DNA of 64,000 nt from assembly GCA_024331125.1 (NCBI GenBank), contig JANDJI010000001.1, forward strand, positions 590,001 through 654,000, read 5' to 3'. The notes below the pieces were generated by a model. That model did no database searches. It was not told the origin of the DNA and worked only from the letters and a program-made list of their open reading frames with translations. A program made the position numbers and the translations under genes. The DNA is from Nitrospira sp. GTDB lineage: Bacteria > Nitrospirota > Nitrospiria > Nitrospirales > Nitrospiraceae. Of this stretch, positions 49,465-59,188 are shown in pieces (the first letter of the stretch is position 1; every line of letters starts with the position of its first letter).

Positions 49465-51440
49465 GCGCCCACCGTTTGCCCGGACGGCTCTTCCGTCCGC
49501 TCCAGCACCATGATCCGGTACACAAAGACGTCTTCCAGGCTCAACGGCCGTTCATTCACCGACAGAACGCTCACCCCGCTTTCTTCAAGCGTGTGGCGTG
49601 CACAGGCCTTGTCCCGATCGAGGTCTCGGCAAAAGAAATGTACTTTGGTCCCGTAGAGCGCCGTACCGAGAAAGCCAGCCCTCTGCAATCGCACCAATGC
49701 CCGTCCAGGCTGATCGACCACGACTTCGCACAGCGAGCCGGCTTCCCGCCTGACTTGACGCTTCATGTCCGCCGGGGACCCTTCCGCCACGATCCTGCCG
49801 GCATACATGAGCGCAAGCCTGTCGCAATGTTCGGCTTCGCTCATATGGTGGGTGGTGATCAGAATCGCCACGCCTTCCTCCCTGGCGAGTTTCGTCAACA
49901 TATCCCAAAACCGTCGGCGTCCGATCGGATCGACGCCGGAGGTCGGTTCATCCAGAAACAACACGCGAGGGCCGTGCACCAACGCGCAACCGAGCGCGAG
50001 CCGTTGGCGGACTCCCATCGGCAACCGGCCTGTCAAGCTGGATTCATATCCGGACAACCCCGCCATGGCAACGATCCACCGAAACCGTTCCCTCGCTGCG
50101 CGCGGATCAAGCCCATAAATTCCGGCGAAGAGCTTGATGTTTTCTTCCACGGTCAGATCAAGATAGAGTGAGAACGCCTGAGACATGTATCCGATTCGGT
50201 CCTTGATGGAGCGGGCCGCGGTCCGCATGTCCGCCCCCGCCACCAGGCCCGTCCCCGCGGTAGGCGGGAGAAGGCCTGTCAGCATCTTGATGACCGTCGT
50301 TTTGCCTGCTCCATTGGCGCCCAATAAGCCGAAGATCTCCCCCTGCCTCACCCGAAAGGACACTCCATCAACGGCGCGAAAGTTTCCAAAGTCCCTTGTC
50401 AAGCCGTTTGCCTGCATCGCCACTTCCTCACGATCATAGGGCGCGCTCCGGCCGGCCATCTCACCCGATCGCTGTTCTTTCTCCCCTGATCGAGTAAGCA
50501 GCGAGACGACGATGTCTTCCAATTCCGGCTCCTCAACGACGACCGCCGAACAGGCAAGACCACCGGCTACGGCCTCAACGTGCCGCTTCGCCTCGATCCG
50601 GTCGCTGATTCCGACAAAGACGCGAACCGACCGGCCGATAGTTTCGACGTGTTCGAATGACTGTTTCAATCGACCAATCGCATCGGCGTGCGTCATCGTT
50701 TCGAAGGTGGCCACCGATCCCGCCACCGACGTTCGCACAGCCGACGGTGTCCCGCAAATCAATACCTTACCGTTCGAGAGAAAGGACAGATGATGAAACC
50801 GCTCGGCCTCGTCCATGTAAGCCGTGGAGACCAACGCCGTCATCCCCTTCTCTTGCACCAGTTCGGACAGAATCGACCAGAAATCCCGGCGTGAGACGGG
50901 ATCAACGCCGGTGGTCGGCTCGTCAAGAACGGCCAGTTCCGGTTCATGAATGAGGGCGCAGATCAATCCGAGCTTCTGTTTCATCCCGCCGGACAGATGT
51001 TTCATGGGTCGGTCACGGAATCGGTCAAGTCTGGTCATCGCCAGCAGCTCGGCCTTTCGCTCGGCCAGCGCGTCGCGCGGGACCGCATGAAGGTCGGCGA
51101 AGAAATCGACGTTTTCCTCAACGGACAACTCCTGATACAGATTCAGACCGAGTCCCTGAGGCAAAAATCCGATCCTCGATTTGATGCGCTCCGCGGCCCG
51201 TTCCGAATCGACCGCGGTTCCGAACACTTCGACGACGCCCTCGTCATATGTCATCACGCTGGCGACGGCCTTCATCAGGCTGCTTTTGCCGGCGCCGTCT
51301 GGCCCGATCAAGCCGTAGATCTCGCCCTTGTTCACGGTGAGGTCGACCCCGTCGACGGCCACGTGCTTTTTGTAGCGTTTGCGAAGGCCCGCAACCCGGA
51401 CGACCGGTGAGCCCGACCCATGTGAGGCGCCTTTCGTCAT
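49461..51440 (-). CDS. Fused tandem ABC ATPase (YbhF/YhiH-like)
   Basis: 659 aa from ATG 51440; in-frame starts at 51461 (ATG) and 51479 (GTG) are possible. Two nucleotide-binding domains are joined. NBD1 has Walker A GPDGAGKSS and signature LSGGMKQKLGL with LAVLDEPTTGVDP. NBD2 has GANGAGKTT, a degenerate signature LPMGVRQRLAL and VLFLDEPTSGVDP. It powers the two ABC-2 permeases. The HlyD-like protein and TolC upstream complete a tripartite exporter like YbhFSR with an adaptor. Confidence 0.92.
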   Translation of the reverse strand: MTKGASHGSGSPVVRVAGLRKRYKKHVAVDGVDLTVNKGEIYGLIGPDGAGKSSLMKAVASVMTYDEGVVEVFGTAVDSERAAERIKSRIGFLPQGLGLNLYQELSVEENVDFFADLHAVPRDALAERKAELLAMTRLDRFRDRPMKHLSGGMKQKLGLICALIHEPELAVLDEPTTGVDPVSRRDFWSILSELVQEKGMTALVSTAYMDEAERFHHLSFLSNGKVLICGTPSAVRTSVAGSVATFETMTHADAIGRLKQSFEHVETIGRSVRVFVGISDRIEAKRHVEAVAGGLACSAVVVEEPELEDIVVSLLTRSGEKEQRSGEMAGRSAPYDREEVAMQANGLTRDFGNFRAVDGVSFRVRQGEIFGLLGANGAGKTTVIKMLTGLLPPTAGTGLVAGADMRTAARSIKDRIGYMSQAFSLYLDLTVEENIKLFAGIYGLDPRAARERFRWIVAMAGLSGYESSLTGRLPMGVRQRLALGCALVHGPRVLFLDEPTSGVDPIGRRRFWDMLTKLAREEGVAILITTHHMSEAEHCDRLALMYAGRIVAEGSPADMKRQVRREAGSLCEVVVDQPGRALVRLQRAGFLGTALYGTKVHFFCRDLDRDKACARHTLEESGVSVLSVNERPLSLEDVFVYRIMVLERTEEPSGQTVGA

Positions 51441-51482
51441 TCCACGTCTTTCCCTTGTCATCGACCGCGCGACCGTCACTCG

Positions 51483-52589
51483 CTATCGCGGTTTCACCCA
51501 TGCCACGTCGTCTTTCCATCGAATGACCGCGTCGGCCGGGAGGCCTGGCGTGAGGCGACGGTCCGGGTTCTCGTTCAGATAGAGCTTGACGGCGTAGACG
51601 AGCTTGACCCGCTCGTCCCGCGTCTGGACTTCCTTCGGCGTGAACTCGGCTTTGGAGGAAATATGGCGAACGCTGGCCTCAAACGGACGGTCTGGAAAGG
51701 CATCGATATAGATCCGGGCCGGCAAGTCCAGCCGAACCTTCCCGATCTGCGCTTCCGGCACGTACACTTTGAGATACAGGCGGTCAAGATCGACCAGCTC
51801 AAGCAGGGGCGAACCGGCCGCGACGACCTCGCCCACGTTGACCATCCTTGCCGTGATCGTTCCGCTCGCGGGAGCCGTAATGGTGAGATCTCCCAGCACG
51901 CTTTCGGCCTCGTCGAGGACCGCGTAGGCGTGGTCACGCTGCCGCTCGAGGGAGGCCACCTCTTCCTCCTTGGCCTTGATCCGATTCCATCCGAGTTCCG
52001 CCTGCGCCAACTCTTTCTTCGCCTGTGTCAGCCCCGAGAACGCCGCCGCCACTTCATTGTGCGCCACGTCCCAGCGCATCTGGGCTTGATCACGCTGTTG
52101 GAGAGAGGCCTGGTCTTTGTCGGCCAATTGCCGGAATCGTTCCGCGTCGCTTCTGGCCTCCCGCTCCACCGCGATCGCCTTGTCCCAGAGCGCCTGGGCG
52201 CGAACCACCTGCGCCTGGGCCGCTTCGATCATCAAGGGCACCTCGAGGTTCAACACGGCGAGCTGGGCATGCGCGGCCTCGACCTGCGCCTCCAACACCT
52301 CGACCGCACGTTTCGCCTGCCGAACGCGGGCGTCCGCCTGACTGTCGTCCAATCGAATCAGCACCTGGCCGGCCGCAACCGTCGCCCCCTCGCGCGCAAG
52401 CAACTCGCGGACGCGGCCCGGAAACTTGCTCGACACCGTGATATGGTCGCCTTCGATGCGACCGTTCGCCTGAATCAAACCATCCGGCAATCCGCCGTCT
52501 CCGATCCAGCGATCGAGCGCAAGATAAGCCCCGGTTGCCAAGCCCATCACGAGCACCGCCATCCCAAGCCGCTTCCAGCCGAGTGTCAT
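51483..52589 (-). CDS. HlyD-family membrane fusion protein for the ABC exporter
   Basis: 368 aa from ATG 52589; open codons upstream have no homology. An N-terminal membrane anchor (about 8-27) is followed by a biotinyl-lipoyl-like half (GRIEGDHITVSSKFPGRVRELLAREG), a long alpha-helical hairpin (about 85-225, alanine/glutamine-rich), then the second lipoyl half and a beta-barrel (APASGTITARMVNVGEVVAAGSPLLELVDLDRLYLKVYV). It is a periplasmic adaptor between ABC permeases and TolC. Confidence 0.92.
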   Translation of the reverse strand: MTLGWKRLGMAVLVMGLATGAYLALDRWIGDGGLPDGLIQANGRIEGDHITVSSKFPGRVRELLAREGATVAAGQVLIRLDDSQADARVRQAKRAVEVLEAQVEAAHAQLAVLNLEVPLMIEAAQAQVVRAQALWDKAIAVEREARSDAERFRQLADKDQASLQQRDQAQMRWDVAHNEVAAAFSGLTQAKKELAQAELGWNRIKAKEEEVASLERQRDHAYAVLDEAESVLGDLTITAPASGTITARMVNVGEVVAAGSPLLELVDLDRLYLKVYVPEAQIGKVRLDLPARIYIDAFPDRPFEASVRHISSKAEFTPKEVQTRDERVKLVYAVKLYLNENPDRRLTPGLPADAVIRWKDDVAWVKPR

Positions 52590-52725
52590 GAAGCCTGAGC
52601 CGCCTTGTTCGCCGCGCGTCGACCATCCACCGTGGGAAGTTTCTCTTTTGTCTGACGGATGGCGCTTGACAAGTGACGCCCCTTTCTCCCGCGAGTGACG
52701 ACCGACACCTGACGGTTGACCGTCT

Positions 52726-54129
52726 TCAGAAAAGCTTCTCAATCTCTCCCTTGGCCCTCGCGAGATTGATGCGCGAGGCGTTGAACCGGAAGAGCGCCTC
52801 GATCTGATTGTCCCGAGCCCGCGCCAGAGAGGTTTGCGCGTTCGTCACGTCGATATTGGTCCCCAGTCCGGCGGTAAACCGATCCCGTGCGAAGGCCAGT
52901 TCTTTCAACGCCAATTCCATGCCCTTTTCGGCGACGGCGACCTGCTGAATGGAAGATTCCAGGGTCAACAGCGCGTTGCGCACCTCCAACGTCACTTGAT
53001 CCGACACGTCCTTCATGCGGATCAGCTCCTGTCTCACCCGGCTTTTGGTTTCGGAAATGCGGGCCTCCCGCTGCCCTCCGTCGAAAATGGGAATCGAGAA
53101 GGTCAATCCAATCGAATGGGTCGCCATCGCGTCTTCCGGCTTGACCCCGATCCATCCATAATCCCCGTTAAGCGAGAGCGTCGGCACCCGTTCGCCCGCC
53201 ACGGAACTGAGGCTGAGCGACGCCAGCTTTTGCCGCGTTTCCTGCGCTTTTAATTCCAGCCGCTGCTCTCGCGCGGCGGCGAGCGCCTCCTCCGGCCGCT
53301 GGAATTCGACGGGCAGCAATTTCAATTCGTCGGTCAACGTCAACCGCACGTCGAAGGAAATGCCGAGGGCGCGAAGCAGGTTGAGCCGCGCGCTTTCCCG
53401 TTCATTCTGAGACACCAGCAGCCGCTGCTTGTGATTCTCCAATTGGACTTCCTCCCTGGTCACGTCCAACCCGGTCGCAATGCCGGCGGCCTTACGGTCT
53501 TGCGCCAACTTGAGCAGCTGCCGGCCTAGCTCGATGTCGGCCTCCCTTGCCTTCACGGCTTCGTCGGCCCGCAACGCCTCCATGTACAACAAGCCGACCG
53601 TCGCCATGACGTCGCGCTTGGTCACCTCCGCTTCCAGCGACGCCACGTCCACGCCCGTTTTGGCGGCGCGCCACCGTTGAATCAGGCTGAGACTGAACAG
53701 GTTTTGGACCAACGTCCCTCTCGCGTCATAGACTTGAAAGGGCTCGGTGACGCTCCGGGTCAATCCGAAGTTCGCGAATTGATCCATCGGAAGGCCGAAG
53801 GCGGCCAGGTTCACCGTCTGGCTTCGGCCGTTGACGTATCCGGACACATTCGGAAGCAGGGCTCCGAGGCTGGCGTCGGCCTGGGCCTGCGCGGCGGCGA
53901 TCCGTTCCTTGAGCAAACGGACGTTGACGTTGTTGTCGATCGCCGCTTCAATAGCGTCGCGCAAGCTGAGCCGGAGTTCCGGAGGCCCGGCCCCCGAAGG
54001 CTCCTCCGCGCCGGCGGACCGACCGCCGGAAGCGACGAGGCCGAAAAACACCAAGCACGTAACCGCCGCCATGCGAGCGACGCGACGGCCCGTCATGATT
54101 CTTGTTCGCTGAAGAAGTGCCATAGCCAT
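52726..54129 (-). CDS. TolC-family outer-membrane efflux channel
   Basis: 467 aa from ATG 54129 with TGGAG 6 nt upstream. A signal peptide (MAAVTCLVFFGLVASGG region) is followed by two homologous OEP repeats with long helices and the LSLRDAIEAAIDNNVNVRLLKERI start typical of the family. It could serve both the RND pump upstream and the ABC/HlyD exporter downstream, since it lies between them and is the only TolC in the window. Confidence 0.92.
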   Translation of the reverse strand: MAMALLQRTRIMTGRRVARMAAVTCLVFFGLVASGGRSAGAEEPSGAGPPELRLSLRDAIEAAIDNNVNVRLLKERIAAAQAQADASLGALLPNVSGYVNGRSQTVNLAAFGLPMDQFANFGLTRSVTEPFQVYDARGTLVQNLFSLSLIQRWRAAKTGVDVASLEAEVTKRDVMATVGLLYMEALRADEAVKAREADIELGRQLLKLAQDRKAAGIATGLDVTREEVQLENHKQRLLVSQNERESARLNLLRALGISFDVRLTLTDELKLLPVEFQRPEEALAAAREQRLELKAQETRQKLASLSLSSVAGERVPTLSLNGDYGWIGVKPEDAMATHSIGLTFSIPIFDGGQREARISETKSRVRQELIRMKDVSDQVTLEVRNALLTLESSIQQVAVAEKGMELALKELAFARDRFTAGLGTNIDVTNAQTSLARARDNQIEALFRFNASRINLARAKGEIEKLF

Positions 54130-54311
54130 AGGATGCTCCATCTCCCAACAAGCATGCCAGGTGCGCGGCGAGACGAGCCTCGCCGCCGACAGGGACATTC
54201 CAACGGGTTAACGGCCGGTCTGACCGTCGGGACGAGAAGACGATCTCTTCACACCGGGAATCCTGCGACAGGAGCAATGATGGTCTGTCGCGAAACGCCA
54301 CAGCCGTCGGT

Positions 54312-57300
54312 TCATACCGGCACGTTTTCTTCTCGCGGCTGATGAACGGCCGCGTCACCGCTTCCCACAACGGTTTCGGCCATCGGTTTCCCGGTTTGTG
54401 TCTCTCCCCTCCCTACCAGACGGTAGTACAGTACGGGGATCACAATCAGCGTGAGCAACGTGGACGCCCCGACGCCGAACAGTAACGAGACCGCCAACCC
54501 TTGAAAAATCGGATCGAGGATGATGACGAACGCGCCGACCATCAGCGCCGCCGCCGTCAGCAGGATCGGCCTGGTCCTGATGACGCCCGCCGTGATCACC
54601 GCCTCAAGCGGAGGGACCCCGCTCCGCTCTTGAAGCTGGATGAAATCGACCAGCAGAATCGAATTGCGGACGATGATGCCGGCCAGCGCGATGAACCCGA
54701 TCATCGACGTGGCCGTAAAATACGATCCCAGCAACCAATGGCCCGGCAGAATACCGATCAACGTGAGCGGGATCGGCGCCATAATGATCAACGGCGTGAG
54801 AAACGACTGGAACTGGCCTACGATCAACAGATAGATGAGCAACATCGCCACGGCGAACGCGACCCCCATGTCGCGAAACGTTTCATAGGTGATGTGCCAT
54901 TCACCATCCCATTTCATTGAGAGCCGTTCTTCGGACCAGGGTTGCGAGGCGTAGTATTGTTCGATCCGGTAGCCTTCGGCCGGTCGATAGTCTTCCAGCT
55001 TCTTTCCGACGCCCAATACTCCATAGACCGGGCTTTCGGCTTTTTCGGCCCCTGCTCCTCCCACGTCGGCCACCACGTAGACCACCGGCTTCTGATTCTT
55101 GTGATAAATGGCTTTCTCTTGCACCGTCTGCTCCACCGAGAGCAGCTCCGACAACTGCACGAGCCCGCCGCTCTTGGTTCGCAACGCGATCTCTCCCAGG
55201 TGCTCAAGCCCCGTCCGCTCTTCCAAAGGAAAGCGCAGGGTGATCGGTACCGGACGCTTTTCTTGCGGGATGTGAACCGATCCGACCGCCGTTCCTTCCA
55301 ACGCCATGCGCAAAGTGTGCACGATCTCCTCGGAAGGAATCCCGGCCAGCGCCGCCTTCGCCCGATCGACCGTCACGACATACTTCACCTGATCATCCTC
55401 GATCGAGTCATCCACGTCCACGACGCCGGGCGTGGATTCGAACAAGGCGCGGATCTCCTTGGCCACAGCCTGTTGCCGTTGATAATCCGGCCCGTAGATT
55501 TCCGCCACGAGGACGGACTGAACGGGAGGACCCGGCGGTACTTCGACGACCTTGACGTTCGCTCCATGCTGGCGCGCGATGTCCTGAATGGACGGGCGGA
55601 TCCGTCGCGCAATTTCATGGCTTTGGGCTTTGCGCTCATCTTTGGCAGCCAGGTTGATCTGAATGTCCGCTTCGTGCGGCTGTGACCGAAGAAAATAGTG
55701 GCGGACCAACCCGTTGAAGTTGAAGGGGGACGCCGTGCCGACGTAGGCTTGATAGTCGCGAACCTCCGGCACCGTGCGGATGTAGGACGTGAGCGCCTTC
55801 GCCACACGGGCGGTTTCCTCCAACGTCGTCCCCTCCGGCATATCGATCACGACCTGAATCTCGCTCTTGTTGTCGAACGGCAACATCTTCACGGCCACAT
55901 GGCGCGTATAGAACATGAAACAGGACCCGACCAGCAGGAGCGCCACCAGAGTCAAGAACGAGTAGGCCAAGAAGGGCCGTCGCAACAGCGGCGTCAGCGC
56001 CAGCCGATAGATCCGTGCCGTCAGGCCGGCTTCACCCCCCTCATGTTCGACCCCCTTGACGGTCACCCCCTCGCGGTAACAGGTGCGGCAGAACCACGGA
56101 ATCACGACAAAGGCGACGAGCAGAGAAAAAAACATCGCGATGGAGGCGTTGATCGGAATCGGCCTCATGTACGGACCCATCAAACCGGAGACGAAGGCCA
56201 TCGGCAGAAGCGCGGCGATGACGGTGAACGTGGCGAGGATCGTGGGATTGCCGACCTCATCGACGGCGTAGATCGACGCCTCGTCGTGGGGACGGAGGCG
56301 GAGCATCAGGTGCCGATAGGTGTTTTCGACGACGACGATGGCGTCATCGACCAAGATGCCGATGGAGAAGATCAACGCAAAGAGCGTGACGCGGTTGATC
56401 GTGTAACCGATCAACATGGAGGTAAAAAGCGTCAACGCCAGGGTCAGGGGAATGGCGATCGATACCACCAAGGCCGGGCGCGGCCCCAAAGCGACGCCGA
56501 GAAAGACGACCACCGCAACGACGGCGACGGCCAGATGCCACAGCAGCTCATTGGCCTTTTCCTGGGCCGTCTCTCCGTAGTCGCGCGTGACGGTGACGCG
56601 GACGTCGGCCGGAATCAGCATGCCTTTCATCTCCTCGACCTTGCGGATGACCTGCTCGGCGACGGTGACCGCGTTGATCCCGCCCTGCTTGGCGACGGCC
56701 ACGGTCACCGCCGACTCTTCCTCGAAGAGGGATTCCTGACCGTCGGCCCTTGACACCGTCTCCCGGGATACCGGCTCGGCGAACGATGAGCGTGCGGCGG
56801 CTTCCCCCTGTCCGAACCAGACATAACTGGTCACTTCGGCCGGCCCGTCGATCACATCAGCCACCTGCCGCAAATAGACCGGCCTCCGCTCGTTGACGCC
56901 GACAACCAGCCCCTCCAAATCTTCTCGCGAGCGAATGAACCGGCCGGCCTCCACCAGGAAACTCTGATTGCGGCTGTCGAATCGCCCGGTCGGGAGGGCC
57001 CGATTCTCACCCCGGATGATTCCCGCGATCTGAAGCGGGGTGATGCCATAGGCCTTCAGCCGAGCCGGATCGAGTTGCACTCGCAGTTCGCGAGGCCGAC
57101 CACCGACGAGGAACCCTCCGGCCGTTCCTCCGACTTTTTTGACCTCCTCCAGTACCTGCTCGCCCAATCGGGAGAGTTCGAATTCTCCATACCGCCGGCT
57201 CGACAGCGTAATCGTGACGATCGGCACGTCGTTCACGTCTTTGGGCTTGACCAGAAACGGTTCCGCGCCCGGCGGCAGGAGATCCTGATTCGACATCAGC

Positions 57301-57683
57301 TTGTCGTAGAGATCGACCAGGCTCTGCTCCATCGGCTGGCCCACGTAAAAGCGGACGATGATCAGCGCGCCGCCCGGGCGAGAAATCGAATAGACGTATT
57401 CGACCCCCTTGATCTCCGAAATCTTCCGCTCGAACGGCTTGGTCAATTGCTCTTCGACGATTTTGGCGGAGGCGCCGGGAAAGGGCAGCCAGACGTCGGC
57501 CATGGGCACGACGATCTGCGGTTCTTCCTCGCGGGGCGTGGCGATAACGGCGAACAGGCCGAGCAGCAAGGCCCCCACCATGATCAGCGGCGTCAGTTTG
57601 CTTCCGATGAAGAGGGCGGCGATGCGGCCTGACAGACCATATCGCGCGCGGGGATTAGTGGAAGGTGTCGAATGACCGGCCAT
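54312..57683 (-). CDS. RND efflux permease (HAE-type)
   Basis: 1123 aa, 12 helices and two large periplasmic domains. Helix 4 reads SIGILVDDAIVVVENTYRHL with the paired proton-relay aspartates, and RxSxLLVDFIQLQ lies near the C-terminus, as in hydrophobe/amphiphile pumps; the heavy-metal signature is not evident. It exports substrates from periplasm or inner membrane using proton influx. Partners are the adaptor 142 bp upstream and TolC 182 bp downstream. Confidence 0.94.
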   Translation of the reverse strand: MAGHSTPSTNPRARYGLSGRIAALFIGSKLTPLIMVGALLLGLFAVIATPREEEPQIVVPMADVWLPFPGASAKIVEEQLTKPFERKISEIKGVEYVYSISRPGGALIIVRFYVGQPMEQSLVDLYDKLMSNQDLLPPGAEPFLVKPKDVNDVPIVTITLSSRRYGEFELSRLGEQVLEEVKKVGGTAGGFLVGGRPRELRVQLDPARLKAYGITPLQIAGIIRGENRALPTGRFDSRNQSFLVEAGRFIRSREDLEGLVVGVNERRPVYLRQVADVIDGPAEVTSYVWFGQGEAAARSSFAEPVSRETVSRADGQESLFEEESAVTVAVAKQGGINAVTVAEQVIRKVEEMKGMLIPADVRVTVTRDYGETAQEKANELLWHLAVAVVAVVVFLGVALGPRPALVVSIAIPLTLALTLFTSMLIGYTINRVTLFALIFSIGILVDDAIVVVENTYRHLMLRLRPHDEASIYAVDEVGNPTILATFTVIAALLPMAFVSGLMGPYMRPIPINASIAMFFSLLVAFVVIPWFCRTCYREGVTVKGVEHEGGEAGLTARIYRLALTPLLRRPFLAYSFLTLVALLLVGSCFMFYTRHVAVKMLPFDNKSEIQVVIDMPEGTTLEETARVAKALTSYIRTVPEVRDYQAYVGTASPFNFNGLVRHYFLRSQPHEADIQINLAAKDERKAQSHEIARRIRPSIQDIARQHGANVKVVEVPPGPPVQSVLVAEIYGPDYQRQQAVAKEIRALFESTPGVVDVDDSIEDDQVKYVVTVDRAKAALAGIPSEEIVHTLRMALEGTAVGSVHIPQEKRPVPITLRFPLEERTGLEHLGEIALRTKSGGLVQLSELLSVEQTVQEKAIYHKNQKPVVYVVADVGGAGAEKAESPVYGVLGVGKKLEDYRPAEGYRIEQYYASQPWSEERLSMKWDGEWHITYETFRDMGVAFAVAMLLIYLLIVGQFQSFLTPLIIMAPIPLTLIGILPGHWLLGSYFTATSMIGFIALAGIIVRNSILLVDFIQLQERSGVPPLEAVITAGVIRTRPILLTAAALMVGAFVIILDPIFQGLAVSLLFGVGASTLLTLIVIPVLYYRLVGRGETQTGKPMAETVVGSGDAAVHQPREENVPV

Positions 57684-57825
57684 GGATGTCCTGCCTGCCT
57701 TTCAACATGTCACGACTTGGGTTCCCGGTGTCACGTCCACGGCCCGGTGCATGAGCAACACCCCCATCACCCAACCACACGACGCACATGACGACATTCC
57801 AGCCTCCGAGCCGGAACGGTGCGAG

Positions 57826-58878
57826 CTACGATGCGACAGGACCGGCGCCCTCGGCCGGATTGACCAACGCTCCGTCGATGCCGAGGGCCGCCTCGCGCAG
57901 CACCGATTCTCCGACATTGACGCCCGAGAGAATCTCCACCTGGTTGCCGAAGCGGCGGCCGGTCTTGACCCAGCGGAGTCTGGCGATACCATCTTGGCCG
58001 ACGACGAAAACGCTCACAAGTTGCCCTCGTTCGGCAACGGCGGTATCCGGCAACAGGACGGTGGGATGCGTCCCCCTTTCCAATTGCAATCGCCCGAACA
58101 TGCCGCTCTTCAATCCCGGCGTCGAAGGCAAGTCCACCTTGACGGTGAACGTGTGGGTCTGCGGATCACCGGCGGGAAGGATCCGCGCGACGGTTCCGGT
58201 CAACACTGACTCGCCCAGAGCATCGATGGCCACCGAGATCTTCTCTCCCGGAGACAGGGCTTTGATGTCGCCCTCCGCGACGGTCGCCTCAAGCCGCAAT
58301 TGCCGCGTATTTTCCATCCGCAGCAGCGGCTGTCCCGGCGAGGCCAACTCCCCGGCCTCGACGAATTTTTCGGTGATCACGCCGTCGAACGGCGCCCTGA
58401 CGACCGTATAGCTGAGCTGGGCCTCGATCGCCTTTCGATTGGCCTCGGCCACTTTGTAGGCGCGAACGGCATTTTCCATTTCCTGCTTTGAAACGGCATC
58501 TCTCTCAAAGAGCTGATTCATGCGATCGAGGTGTGCTCGCGCATTCTCGACCTCGGCGACGGCTCGGGCCAATTCCGCTTCCACATCGCGACTGTCGAGC
58601 CGGATCACGGGCCGGCCCTTCGAGACCGCCGTCCCTTCCCGCACCAATAATGTGTCGATCGTCCCCTGAATGCGACTGGAGAGCGTGGCCTGATAGACGG
58701 CGGCGACCTGCCCGGTCACCTCGACAAGGACCGGCACGGGAGTCTGTGCCACCTCGATCACCTCGGCGCGGATCGTCTTTCTGGGCTCGGATGAGTTCGG
58801 AACGGTGGGTGATTCTTCCCTTGTTCCGCATCCGGCCACCAGCAAGGCAGCCATGACTATGATGACACCTGGTTTCAC
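57826..58878 (-). CDS. RND periplasmic adaptor lipoprotein
   Basis: 350 aa from GTG 58878, which has AGGAG 7 nt upstream (a GTG at 58893 is the alternative). The lipobox LVAGC marks lipid attachment at the early cysteine. The lipoyl half QVAAVYQATLSSRIQGTIDTLLVREGTAV, helical hairpin, second lipoyl half APFDGVITEKFVEAGELASPGQPLL and membrane-proximal barrel follow. It is an AcrA/MexA-type link between the RND permease and TolC. Confidence 0.93.
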   Translation of the reverse strand: MKPGVIIVMAALLVAGCGTREESPTVPNSSEPRKTIRAEVIEVAQTPVPVLVEVTGQVAAVYQATLSSRIQGTIDTLLVREGTAVSKGRPVIRLDSRDVEAELARAVAEVENARAHLDRMNQLFERDAVSKQEMENAVRAYKVAEANRKAIEAQLSYTVVRAPFDGVITEKFVEAGELASPGQPLLRMENTRQLRLEATVAEGDIKALSPGEKISVAIDALGESVLTGTVARILPAGDPQTHTFTVKVDLPSTPGLKSGMFGRLQLERGTHPTVLLPDTAVAERGQLVSVFVVGQDGIARLRWVKTGRRFGNQVEILSGVNVGESVLREAALGIDGALVNPAEGAGPVAS

Positions 58879-58949
58879 TCCGCGTCTCCTCACGGTGTCC
58901 TATTCCGCCTTTGATGTCTAACCTATCAGCCCGTCTCAGCCCCGCCCGC

Positions 58950-59138
58950 TTACTCCTGCACGCCCAGCTTCCGCAGCAAGGCCATCATCGGGCACCAGCC
59001 GGTAAAGGCCGACTGGATCAGGTTCGCCGCCACGAAGGCCGCGAAATAATTCCAATAGGGATGGACCGTTGCACCCAAAATCACGGCGACGAGAACAAAC
59101 ACACCGGCGATCAATCGCAACATTTCATTGAGGTTCAT
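58950..59138 (-). CDS. DUF2892 (YgaP transmembrane-like) small membrane protein
   Basis: 62 aa. It begins MNLNEMLRLIAGVFVLVAVILG, has two helices, and contains the FTGWCPMMALLRKLG signature of the DUF2892 family, often found fused or next to rhodanese and sulfide-handling enzymes. It is 50 bp downstream of the SQR gene, on the same strand, which supports a shared sulfur role. Confidence 0.88.
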   Translation of the reverse strand: MNLNEMLRLIAGVFVLVAVILGATVHPYWNYFAAFVAANLIQSAFTGWCPMMALLRKLGVQE

Positions 59139-59188
59139 GGACGCCTCCTTTCTGTTTGCTTATGTGAGGCGCCGTCCGCCCAAAGGAT

